From contig NZ_JAGCFH010000017.1 of NCBI RefSeq assembly GCF_017650195.1, positions 1 to 43,895 on the forward strand: DNA of 43,895 nucleotides, given 5' to 3'. This document shows, in pieces, positions 1 through 6,862 of the stretch. The stretch's first letter is position 1, and each line of letters starts with the position of its first letter. The translations under genes and the position numbers were made by a program. This DNA comes from Ruminococcus sp. (lineage in GTDB: Bacteria; Bacillota; Clostridia; Oscillospirales; Ruminococcaceae). Below the pieces are notes generated by a model. It searched no databases. It was given only the letters and a program-made list of their open reading frames with translations, and had not been told where the DNA came from.

Positions 1-34
1 AAAATCCCCCCGTACAGCGTACGGGGAGATTTTA
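1..34 (-). terminator. Rho-independent terminator of the GGDEF gene
   Basis: An 8-bp perfect stem (CCCCGTAC at 8-15, GTACGGGG at 19-26) with a 3-nt loop. Read on the minus strand it is followed by ATTTT. It lies directly after the stop codon of the diguanylate cyclase gene. The plus strand also has a short T run, so it may work in both directions. Confidence 0.85.
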
Positions 35-1144
35 TCAGTCGGTATATTCCGTATGGTTTTTACCATTATTTTTGCCTTTGTAAAGGCGCTTATCAGCTTT
101 GGTTATGACAGTGTCAATCTTATCTACCTGAATGCCGACGCTTATTCCGAATGTCATTGTTACTCCAAATTCGCAGTCGTCGATCTCAAATACATGAGCA
201 CGCAGTGACTTGTGTATCTTTTCGGTGAAGGCAAGACCTGCTTCTATGCTCGATTCCGGTATTATGAACAGGAATTCTTCACCGCCCCATCTTGCAGCAT
301 ATCCGCCGTCGGGGATAGTGCTGATGAACAGATTTGAAACATATACGAGCACCTTGTCTCCAGTATCGTGACCGTAGGTATCGTTGATGCTCTTGAAATT
401 GTCTATATCGCCGATTCCTATAACGTATTTACTTTTAGGAGTGCGGCAGTTTCTGCGTATAGTCCTTATGTTCTCGTTCATAGCGCGGCGGTTGTAGAGA
501 TTAGTAAGCGGATCTATAGAGGCGAGCTTCTTGAAAGTCTCCCTCTGATCGATGAGCTGGAATTCCATGTATTCGCGTATCATTATATTTGTCACAGCTG
601 CACAGAGCATCACGAATACTCCAATGACCGCGTTGGTTATCTGTATAGCCCTTACTATGTTATTATCGTCAAATGTATATTTTACATCAGCATTGTAATC
701 AAGTGATATCTTGAAGTACAGGTACAGTCCCAGTGATATTCCGCCTATCAGGAACGGTATGTATAATTTCTGGGTCTTTGTTAGGAAAGTAGCCGGTATG
801 ATGAGTATAAAGAACATCGCAAAATCAGGCTGCCAGCCGAGCAAATGGGTGGCATAGGCGGCATGAAGTATGATTTCAAGATCTCCGATGTATACAACAA
901 GGCTTCTGTCGTGTACAAAGCGGACGACTATAATAAGGATTATATATGTCAGGATGCTGAAAACATTAAAGATCATCAGTTCCTTTATTCCGAGCAGATA
1001 GAACATGACGAAGTAAGAAATATGTGCGCACAGACAGGCTGCCAGTCCTATGGTAAAAATTGATATTTCATTTTGTGGTTCAAAGAATTGTTTGTGTTCG
1101 GCAACGAAATTTCTTAAAAAATTTGTGCCATTTTGGGAATCCAT
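35..1144 (-). CDS. Membrane-bound diguanylate cyclase (GGDEF domain)
   Basis: This enzyme likely makes cyclic di-GMP from two GTP. With the start used here it has 369 residues: about six hydrophobic segments in residues 27-190, then a C-terminal GGDEF domain. The domain opens with D-P-L-T-N-L-Y-N-R-R (211-220), has the metal-binding Asp near 246 and the active-site loop R-W-G-G-E-E-F (GGEEF 287-291), an accepted variant of GGDEF. The RxxD inhibitory site expected just upstream of this loop is not seen, so product inhibition at that site is doubtful. No known sensor domain is recognisable; the membrane part may be the sensor. The frame stays open to an ATG at 1183, but that ATG overlaps a TATAAT box. 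The ATG at 1144 follows GAGGGGAAG at 1156-1164, so it is preferred. The gene appears monocistronic. Confidence 0.9.
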   Translation of the reverse strand: MDSQNGTNFLRNFVAEHKQFFEPQNEISIFTIGLAACLCAHISYFVMFYLLGIKELMIFNVFSILTYIILIIVVRFVHDRSLVVYIGDLEIILHAAYATHLLGWQPDFAMFFILIIPATFLTKTQKLYIPFLIGGISLGLYLYFKISLDYNADVKYTFDDNNIVRAIQITNAVIGVFVMLCAAVTNIMIREYMEFQLIDQRETFKKLASIDPLTNLYNRRAMNENIRTIRRNCRTPKSKYVIGIGDIDNFKSINDTYGHDTGDKVLVYVSNLFISTIPDGGYAARWGGEEFLFIIPESSIEAGLAFTEKIHKSLRAHVFEIDDCEFGVTMTFGISVGIQVDKIDTVITKADKRLYKGKNNGKNHTEYTD

Positions 1145-1181
1145 ACTATTTGTCACTTCCCCTCGAGTAAAACTATATTTC

Positions 1182-1210
1182 ATTATACAACAAAATCAGC
1201 TAAAATTCAA
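1182..1210 (-). promoter_or_regulatory. Promoter of the GGDEF gene
   Basis: Minus-strand -35 TTGAAT (1205-1210), 17-bp spacer, -10 TATAAT (1182-1187). The -10 overlaps the upstream ATG of the longest open frame, which shows that translation starts at 1144. Confidence 0.8.
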
Positions 1211-1274
1211 TAACTAAATTGTAAATAATATGCGTTAATGTATGATACGGCTAAAAATCGGAAGGATTCTTCTG

Positions 1275-1751
1275 TTATGAGCGGGTGCTGAAAGCAGGAG
1301 GGTTCTCTTCAAGGTATGAATCAAGTATTTCTGCGGCTGTCCGGACGAATCTGACGCATGGGCGAACTTTATAGTACTGCTCCGTGCGTTTTTCGGGCTC
1401 GGGGGTACTTGTTACAGACAGTTCTTTTAGAAGATCCCTGCATATAATGGTATCGTGATTTTTTCTGAACCGGGAGGCAAGCTCCTGTATGAGCTTGTAA
1501 TGGGCGGCTTTGTCCTCGTGGCTAAAGCCCTCACCAGGACCGTATAGGATCCCTGCTATCATGAACATAGCGGAGCAGGCACCACATACCTCTCTCATTC
1601 TTCCCATACCGCCGCCGAAGGAAGATGAGAGACGAACGGCAAGCTCCTTGTCCATGCCGGTAACGTCGCAGAATGCGACAAATACAGACTGTGCGCAGTT
1701 AAGACCGCCTGCAAAGAGCTCGCAGGCTTTGTCGGCATGATCATATCTCAT
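1275..1751 (-). CDS. C_GCAxxG_C_C family redox-active protein
   Basis: A 158-residue soluble protein with the spaced cysteines that name the family: N-C-A-Q-S near the N-terminus (Cys19), then V-C-G-A-C in a glycine-rich stretch (Cys56, Cys59), Cys104 and Cys132. Members are predicted to be redox active, binding a metal or cofactor through these cysteines; the reaction is unknown. The start at 1751 is chosen because AAAGGA lies 11 nt upstream and the family begins close to the NCAQS motif. The open frame runs up to 1832 without support. A promoter 260 nt upstream suggests a long leader. It is divergent from the NifU-like/GGGtGRT operon. No terminator is evident between this gene and the GGDEF promoter. 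Confidence 0.85.
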   Translation of the reverse strand: MRYDHADKACELFAGGLNCAQSVFVAFCDVTGMDKELAVRLSSSFGGGMGRMREVCGACSAMFMIAGILYGPGEGFSHEDKAAHYKLIQELASRFRKNHDTIICRDLLKELSVTSTPEPEKRTEQYYKVRPCVRFVRTAAEILDSYLEENPPAFSTRS

Positions 1752-2008
1752 AAGAGTAAAATTCCTTTCAATGAAACTGTCAGCTTGCAGGAGAGAATAG
1801 TATCTGTCCGTTATATAACGAAAAAACGTCATGGCGATACAGGTCTCGCCCCATTAAATGGATAATTGCTGCTTTTGAATCTATAATTCGTGATTACTGA
1901 TGTCCGTAACTGGAATGACAGGAACGAGAATTTTGATCTGCCGGTGTGAGCCGGCACGCTTGATTGCTCATTACGAATTGTAACAAACGGCAGAACCAAT
2001 AAATTATA
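1752..2008 (-). promoter_or_regulatory. Long untranslated leader of the C_GCAxxG gene
   Basis: If the promoter at 2015-2043 drives the gene, about 257 nt are transcribed before the start codon. The leader can form a GCCGG/CCGGC hairpin near 1950-1965, a GGCGA/TCGCC hairpin at 1833-1850, and a longer-range AATTCGT/ACGAATT pairing enclosing about 100 nt. I recognise no known riboswitch. A 65-codon open frame at 1829-2026 on the same strand has no good ribosome binding site and overlaps the promoter, so I do not call it a gene. Confidence 0.4.
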
Positions 2009-2014
2009 GTTTAT

Positions 2015-2043
2015 ATTATAACTCATTAAAAAGCAAAAATCAA
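2015..2043 (-). promoter_or_regulatory. Minus-strand promoter upstream of the C_GCAxxG gene
   Basis: -35 TTGATT (2038-2043), 17-bp spacer, -10 TATAAT (2015-2020) on the minus strand. Transcription would start near 2008. Confidence 0.7.
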
Positions 2044-2074
2044 GAGCCAGAAAATGAGAATGATATTTTTTTAA

Positions 2075-2108
2075 CGCTCTACGAGGCTATATATAGCCTC
2101 GTAGAGCG
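2075..2108. repeat. 34-bp perfect palindrome in a divergent promoter region
   Basis: Two exact 17-nt arms with no loop: the left arm starts CGCTCTACGAGG, the right ends CCTCGTAGAGCG. It lies between the outward-facing promoters at 2015-2043 (minus) and 2148-2176 (plus). No gene ends here. T residues precede and A residues follow it on the plus strand, so neither strand has the U tract of a normal terminator. An operator or cruciform is more likely. Confidence 0.8.
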
Positions 2109-2147
2109 ACTAAAAAATAAACGATGAAATATTTTTGTAAAAAAGAC

Positions 2148-2176
2148 TTGATTTTAAAGCGAAAAAGTCGTATTAT
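2148..2176 (+). promoter_or_regulatory. Promoter of the NifU-like/GGGtGRT operon
   Basis: -35 TTGATT (2148-2153), 17-bp spacer, -10 TATTAT (2171-2176) inside an AT-rich run. It leaves a leader of about 130 nt before the ATG at 2313. Confidence 0.75.
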
Positions 2177-2312
2177 ATATATTAGGTATGTTTGGCACAG
2201 AACAGGATACATTTCGCACAGTATCAGTGCATGAAACAGAAAAGCCGCTTATTGTACCGCAATGGCTAATCGTGCAATATGGGCTGCCTAAAAACCGAAA
2301 GGAGTATTTATA

Positions 2313-3005
2313 ATGATTTATTCGCACGAAGTTGAAACAATGTGCCCTATCGCACAGGGCGTTGCTCACGGCGCTGCTCCGATTCCTGAGGAAGCAAAGT
2401 GGGTAAAGGCTAAGGAGATAAAGGATATTTCCGGCTTTACACACGGTATAGGCTGGTGCGCACCTGAGCAGGGTACCTGCAAGCTCACACTCAATGTTAA
2501 GGAAGGCGTTATACAGGAAGCTCTCGTTGAGACTATCGGTTGCTCGGGTATGACACACTCCGCTGCTATGGCTGCTGAGATACTTCCCGGCAGAACAATT
2601 CTTGAAGCTCTTAACACAGACCTTGTTTGTGATGCTATAAACACAGCTATGAGAGAGCTCTTCCTCCAGATCGTATACGGACGTTCACAGTCTGCATTCT
2701 CTGAGGGCGGTCTCGTTATCGGCGCAGGTCTTGAGGATCTCGGTAAGGGACTCCGTTCACAGATTGGTACAACTTATGGTACTCTCAAGAAGGGTCCCCG
2801 TTATCTTGAACTCACAGACGGATATATCACAGGTCTCGCTCTTAATGAGGACGACGAGATCATCGGCTACAAGTTCATCAACTTTGGTAAAATGATGGAT
2901 TTCATCAAGGCAGGCGATGACGCAAACACTGCATTTGAAAAGGCACAGGGCCAGTACGGCAGAGTTGCTGACGCAGTTAAGATCGTTGATCCCAGAAAAG
3001 ACTAA
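2313..3005 (+). CDS. NifU/IscU-like iron-sulfur cluster scaffold protein
   Basis: A 230-residue protein whose N-terminal half resembles the NifU/IscU scaffold fold. Candidate cluster ligands are Cys49 and Cys56 (W-C-A-P-E-Q-G-T-C), Cys77 in the E-T-I-G-C-S-G-M-T-H stretch typical of the fold, and Cys106. The C-terminal 80 residues are not a classical IscU part and probably define the subgroup that travels with GGGtGRT proteins. The start follows AAAGGAG with normal spacing. It forms an operon with the next gene (14-nt gap with its own AAGGAGG). Codon use is strongly biased toward a few preferred codons, suggesting high expression. The client proteins are unknown. Confidence 0.8.
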   Translation: MIYSHEVETMCPIAQGVAHGAAPIPEEAKWVKAKEIKDISGFTHGIGWCAPEQGTCKLTLNVKEGVIQEALVETIGCSGMTHSAAMAAEILPGRTILEALNTDLVCDAINTAMRELFLQIVYGRSQSAFSEGGLVIGAGLEDLGKGLRSQIGTTYGTLKKGPRYLELTDGYITGLALNEDDEIIGYKFINFGKMMDFIKAGDDANTAFEKAQGQYGRVADAVKIVDPRKD

Positions 3006-3019
3006 GGAGGACTTGTAAA

Positions 3020-4018
3020 ATGGCTTTATTTGAATCTTATGAGAGACGCGAGAAGCAGATCCTCGCTGTTCTTAAAAACTACGGCATCAGCTCTATCGAG
3101 GAGTGTGCCGAGGTATGCAAGGCTAAGGGCCTCGATATCTACAAGCTTGTAGAGGGTATCCAGCCTATCTGTTTTGAAAATGCAAAGTGGGCTTACACAG
3201 TAGGCTGTGCAATCGCTATAAAGAAGGGCTGCAAGAGAGCTGCCGACGCTGCTGCTGCTATCGGTGAAGGACTTCAGGCTTTCTGCATCCCCGGTTCAGT
3301 TGCTGACCAGCGTAAGGTAGGTCTCGGCCATGGAAACCTTGGCAAGATGCTTCTTGAAGAGGACACAGAGTGCTTCGCATTCCTCGCAGGTCACGAGTCC
3401 TTCGCTGCTGCTGAGGGAGCTATCGGTATCGCTGAGAAGGCAAACAAGGTTCGTCAGAAGCCCCTCCGCGTTATCCTCAACGGTCTCGGCAAGGACGCTG
3501 CTCAGATCATCGCACGTATCAACGGCTTTACATACATCGAGACAGAAATGGACTACGCTACAGGCGAGGTAAAGGAAGTATTCCGCAAGGCTTACTCAGA
3601 TGGTCTCCGTGCTAAGGTAAACTGCTACGGCGCTAACGATGTAAGAGAAGGCGTTGCTATCATGTGGAAGGAGAACGTTGATGTATCTATCACAGGTAAC
3701 TCGACTAACCCCACACGTTTCCAGCACCCTGTTGCAGGCACATACAAGAAGGAGCGTGTTGACGCAGGCAAGAAGTACTTCTCAGTTGCTTCCGGCGGCG
3801 GTACAGGACGTACACTTCACCCAGACAATATGGCAGCAGGTCCTGCTTCCTACGGTATGACAGATACTCTCGGACGTATGCACTCTGATGCACAGTTCGC
3901 AGGATCTTCATCAGTTCCGGCTCACGTTGAGATGATGGGACTTATCGGAATGGGCAACAACCCGATGGTTGGTGCAACAGTTGCTTGTGCAGTTGCTGTT
4001 GAAGAGGCTATGAAGTAA
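3020..4018 (+). CDS. GGGtGRT family protein
   Basis: This 332-residue protein carries the defining S-G-G-G-T-G-R-T-L-H-P motif (GGGTGRT at 259-265) of an uncharacterised family found mainly in anaerobes. It also has a glycine-rich G-L-G-H-G-N-L-G segment (101-108) and about ten cysteines, several in the N-terminal third (Cys29, 33, 51, 63, 71, 89). No membrane segment or signal peptide is visible. The ribosome binding site AAGGAGG is well placed. The constant partnership with a NifU-like scaffold suggests that it receives or handles an iron-sulfur cluster, but that is inference and no reaction is known. A strong hairpin terminator follows. Confidence 0.85.
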   Translation: MALFESYERREKQILAVLKNYGISSIEECAEVCKAKGLDIYKLVEGIQPICFENAKWAYTVGCAIAIKKGCKRAADAAAAIGEGLQAFCIPGSVADQRKVGLGHGNLGKMLLEEDTECFAFLAGHESFAAAEGAIGIAEKANKVRQKPLRVILNGLGKDAAQIIARINGFTYIETEMDYATGEVKEVFRKAYSDGLRAKVNCYGANDVREGVAIMWKENVDVSITGNSTNPTRFQHPVAGTYKKERVDAGKKYFSVASGGGTGRTLHPDNMAAGPASYGMTDTLGRMHSDAQFAGSSSVPAHVEMMGLIGMGNNPMVGATVACAVAVEEAMK

Positions 4019-4048
4019 TAGCTAATCGGCTATAAATCGCATAAAATG

Positions 4049-4092
4049 AAATCCTGACAGGTTTTACGACTTGTCAGGATTTTACTATTTTT
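4049..4092 (+). terminator. Terminator of the NifU-like/GGGtGRT operon
   Basis: AAATCCTGACA (4049-4059) pairs with TGTCAGGATTT (4072-4082), followed by TACTATTTTT. It closes the operon 30 nt after the stop codon. Confidence 0.85.
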
Positions 4093-4166
4093 GAGACGAC
4101 AACGTTTTTTGTCACCTATTTGTCACCCTAAGTTTAATGTGGATGACAGCTCCACTTGTTGATGCT

Positions 4167-4368
4167 CAGGCTGCAATAAGCGAAAAGAAGTAATTCGGAA
4201 ATATACTCAGATTGGCTATTTTACGCTGAATCTGGACGATGCTAAAGAATATCTTTATGCGAAGTCCACTAAGCGCAGAATACTAAGCTGGCGTGATATA
4301 CACGTTAATGTGTTTATCTGAATAAAACAATAAGGCTCTCACATTTTTCGGCTGTGAGAGCTTTTTTT
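4167..4368 (+). repeat. Direct repeat, copy 1 (left boundary of the redox cluster)
   Basis: About 200 bp that match 9751-9949 in the same orientation at roughly three quarters identity by eye. The best match is a ~40-nt stretch from the ATACACGTTAATGTG motif on. It contains a truncated frame ending in H-V-N-V-F-I (about 45 residues, including K-S-T-K-R-R-I-L-S-W-R-D-I) and ends in a strong terminator: GCTCTCACA/TGTGAGAGC followed by TTTTTTT. The frame has no start or ribosome binding site and looks like the tail of a lost gene. I do not recognise its family. It fills the 386-bp gap between the GGGtGRT gene and the LysR gene. Confidence 0.8.
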
Positions 4369-4404
4369 CATCGATGTGAGTAATCAGTTCAGAATGCTGA
4401 GATA

Positions 4405-5307
4405 TTAATTCTGACTGTTCATTTTTATGTTTGAGATATCCTTTTTAAATTGTTCTAAGAATACACTGGCAGCCTTGGTTAAAACAGGATACCGTTTCCA
4501 TATATAATAGCATATTGCTTCCATTGGCGGTTCAAAAGGTCGGAAGCATAGTTTGCTGTCACCGCTGACATTGATCAGCTTATCTAGCGCAATGGCGCTG
4601 CCTATGCCTTCACTGACCATGACAGAAGCATTGTAGATAAGATTATACTCAGCCACGATATGTGCGTCAGGAGCCTGCTCGGCGATAAGCTCGGAGATCA
4701 TGGTGAGGTGATCAAACTGACGCGGAATGATCAGATTAAGTTTTGATAAATCGGCAATTGTTACTGCTTTCTTCTCTGCAAGCGGTTCGTCACGGCGCAT
4801 TAGTACGCCCCATGTATCATGCAGCGGTATCTCAATGGCTTCGTACTTAGTTCTATCAATGTTCCCGAATACAAGTCCGAAATCAAGCAGTCCTCTTTCA
4901 AGCTTTTCCAGTACGTCCGTACCGTTGCCGCTGAAAAAGCTGTAATGGATATCTGGATAATCGGCTTTCAGGTGATGTGCAGTATCGGCAATGAGCTTTA
5001 TCGTATAAGTCTCGCCTGCACCGATATATACAGTACCTGAAACGCTGTCATTGCTCTGTCGGACTTCCTGCTCCGTTTTGTCCATAAGCTCCACTATTTC
5101 CTCAGCACGCTTGCGGAGGATCATTCCCTCCTCGGTCAGCGTGACGCCTTTGTTTGAGCGGACAAGCAGAGTTTTTCCAAGCTCGTCCTCAAGCTCCTTT
5201 AACTGACGGGACAGCGTTGGTTGTGATAAAAAAAGTCTTTCTGCCGCCGTGGAAAAGCTCTGTTCTCTTGCAACTGCAAGGAAATATCTTAGTACACGAA
5301 TATCCAT
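4405..5307 (-). CDS. LysR-family transcriptional regulator
   Basis: This 300-residue protein has the LysR plan: a winged helix-turn-helix in residues 1-60, with the family signature F-S-T-A-A-E-R-L-F-L-S-Q-P-T-L-S-R-Q-L at 18-36, and a C-terminal periplasmic-binding-protein-like effector domain (about 90-290). The effector is unknown. AGGAGG precedes the ATG with 7-nt spacing. The gene is divergent from the redox cluster it most likely controls. The two promoters sit back to back in a 136-bp gap, the usual layout for a LysR regulator with its target operon. TCAA and TTGA half-sites at 5354-5375 lie between the promoters and could form its operator. Confidence 0.92.
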   Translation of the reverse strand: MDIRVLRYFLAVAREQSFSTAAERLFLSQPTLSRQLKELEDELGKTLLVRSNKGVTLTEEGMILRKRAEEIVELMDKTEQEVRQSNDSVSGTVYIGAGETYTIKLIADTAHHLKADYPDIHYSFFSGNGTDVLEKLERGLLDFGLVFGNIDRTKYEAIEIPLHDTWGVLMRRDEPLAEKKAVTIADLSKLNLIIPRQFDHLTMISELIAEQAPDAHIVAEYNLIYNASVMVSEGIGSAIALDKLINVSGDSKLCFRPFEPPMEAICYYIWKRYPVLTKAASVFLEQFKKDISNIKMNSQN

Positions 5308-5328
5308 ACAGTAAGCCTCCTTTTATAT

Positions 5329-5357
5329 ATCATACCACAATCATCTATAACTGTCAA
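5329..5357 (-). promoter_or_regulatory. Promoter of the LysR gene
   Basis: Minus strand: -35 TTGACA (5352-5357), 17-bp spacer, -10 TATGAT (5329-5334). It is close to consensus, so the regulator may repress itself through the adjacent inverted half-sites. Confidence 0.85.
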
Positions 5358-5384
5358 GCATAGCTGCGTATTTGATATAAGTAT

Positions 5385-5413
5385 TTGTAATTTATTAAAA
5401 GCCGTGATATAAT
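5385..5413 (+). promoter_or_regulatory. Promoter of the redox cluster
   Basis: -35 TTGTAA (5385-5390), 17-bp spacer, -10 TATAAT (5408-5413), divergent from the LysR promoter. The weak -35 fits a promoter that needs an activator. Confidence 0.75.
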
Positions 5414-5443
5414 AAAGTCAGCAAGAGATATGGAGGTGTCCAT

Positions 5444-5650
5444 ATGAACGAAAAAATCAGACAAAACCTTATCGACGCGGGCTGTGATGAAGAGTTCATC
5501 GAGAAATTCTCTACGTGCAGCGAAAGGCAATGCGAGAAAATGCTTGCAGCTCATCGGCGTGAACTGCTTGATGTAGTTCACGAAAAAGAGAGATGTATAA
5601 GCTGTCTTGATTACTTGGTTTTTATTATGAAAAAGGAGGGCTTGAAATGA
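5444..5650 (+). CDS. Small conserved protein of unknown function
   Basis: A 68-residue charged soluble protein with GGAGG at good spacing before the ATG. The pattern is N-L-I-D-A-G-C-D-E-E at the start, a central helix and C-L-D-Y-L-V-F near the end. Small proteins of this type are, from memory, common first genes of LysR-flavodoxin clusters in Clostridia, but they have no assigned function. It contains five cysteines (14, 25, 30, 51, 54), including C-I-S-C, so a thiol or metal role is possible but unproven. Its stop codon overlaps the start of the next gene (ATGA), indicating translational coupling. Confidence 0.75.
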   Translation: MNEKIRQNLIDAGCDEEFIEKFSTCSERQCEKMLAAHRRELLDVVHEKERCISCLDYLVFIMKKEGLK

Positions 5651-6825
5651 AAAAAATAATCGTTTCAATGATAACGGCAGTTGCTTTGTCTTTTACCGCA
5701 ACAGGCTGCGGAATGAGTAATTATACAAGCACTGAACTTGCAGAAAACAGTATCGTGCAGTTATCTACTCCTGCTGATGATGAGCAGTCCTCTGCAACTT
5801 ATATGAAATATGAGTATACTGAGAAAGACATTATAAACTTACAGGATTTTATCCTTAATAAAAACAGTGAAAAAGACCTGAGCGGCAAGCCCTATGATAT
5901 GAACGGTGATGATTGCTGGGACGTGTTTGACCTTTGTCTGATGAGACGTGAAGTTGTAAAGGAAACGGTAACAGAGAGCAATACGCTTGTCATCTACTTC
6001 TCGCGCACATGTAATACCGAAAAGATAGCCGAATATCTTATTGAACTAACCGGCGCTGACAGCTATGTTATCGAAGCTGCTGTGCCTTATACTGATGCTG
6101 ATATCAAGTATCAGGACGATAACTGCCGTGCAAACAAGGAGCAGAATGATAAAACCGTCCGCCCTGAGATAGCAAACCCAATCACTTCTATCGACAGCTA
6201 TGACACGATATTCCTCGGCTATCCTATATGGTGGGGACAAGAGCCCCGTATCATCGACACATTCCTTGAAAGCTATGATTTTTCGGATAAGACGGTCGTT
6301 CCGTTCTGCACATCAGGCAGCAGCGGCATTGCGACAAGCGAGAAGAATATTGCAGACCTTGTGCCAATCGGCAATCAGCTTGAAGGCAGGCGTTTCCCTG
6401 CGGGTGCCACAAAGGAGGATGTCAAGGAGTGGATAGATATGCTTCCTCTGAATAATGAAAAGTCCGAACCTAAACTGCTTATCTCCGTGAACGGTCAGGA
6501 ACTTACGGCTTCATTCGCTGATAGCACCGCTGCTACTGAGCTAGCCGAAAAGCTGAAAGCAGAGTCTGTCACCGTTACGCTGAATGAATACGGCGGATTT
6601 GAAAAGGTAGGCAAGCTGCCATGGTCGCTTTCCAGAACAGACGCAAGCATCGAAACAGAGCCGTGTGACATCATGCTCTATCAGGGAAATCAAATGACGA
6701 TATTCTATAACTCCAATTCGTGGAGCTACACAAAGCTCGGACATATTGAGAATACGACACAGGAAGAATTAAAAGCTATATTTGGCGAGGGTAATGTTAA
6801 TGTTACGCTCTCTATAAAACAATAA
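5647..6825 (+). CDS. Lipoprotein with dockerin-like, flavodoxin and cyclophilin-like domains
   Basis: A 392-residue exported protein with three modules. Residues 1-21 form a lipoprotein signal ending A-T-G-C. Residues 58-104 resemble a dockerin: a degenerate first helix, then one good calcium loop (Asp84, Asn86, Asp88, Asp92, Asp95) with the following D-L-C-L-M-R-R helix. Residues 112-266 are a flavodoxin: V-I-Y-F-S-R-T-C-N-T-E phosphate loop (115-125), G-Y-P-I-W-W-G (191-197), T-S-G-S-S-G (222-227). Residues 276-392 resemble the cyclophilin-like domain seen in similar proteins. It probably binds FMN outside the membrane and acts in electron transfer or quinone/disulfide reduction. One calcium loop instead of two makes the dockerin half-sized, so cohesin binding is uncertain. 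ATGA overlap with the upstream gene. Confidence 0.85.
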   Translation: MKKIIVSMITAVALSFTATGCGMSNYTSTELAENSIVQLSTPADDEQSSATYMKYEYTEKDIINLQDFILNKNSEKDLSGKPYDMNGDDCWDVFDLCLMRREVVKETVTESNTLVIYFSRTCNTEKIAEYLIELTGADSYVIEAAVPYTDADIKYQDDNCRANKEQNDKTVRPEIANPITSIDSYDTIFLGYPIWWGQEPRIIDTFLESYDFSDKTVVPFCTSGSSGIATSEKNIADLVPIGNQLEGRRFPAGATKEDVKEWIDMLPLNNEKSEPKLLISVNGQELTASFADSTAATELAEKLKAESVTVTLNEYGGFEKVGKLPWSLSRTDASIETEPCDIMLYQGNQMTIFYNSNSWSYTKLGHIENTTQEELKAIFGEGNVNVTLSIKQ

Positions 6826-6862
6826 TCCAACTATATTCATGCAATTAAAAATGGAGGTAATT

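Noticed and set aside
1829..2026. 65-codon minus-strand frame between the C_GCAxxG gene and the palindrome
   Set aside because: No Shine-Dalgarno, start overlapping the promoter, and no protein-like pattern.
2154..2644. Minus-strand frames opposite the NifU-like gene
   Set aside because: They are shadows of the strongly biased codon use on the plus strand.
4167..4368. Calling the repeat an insertion sequence
   Set aside because: No transposase motif, terminal inverted repeats or target duplication could be seen; only the direct repeat itself is supported.
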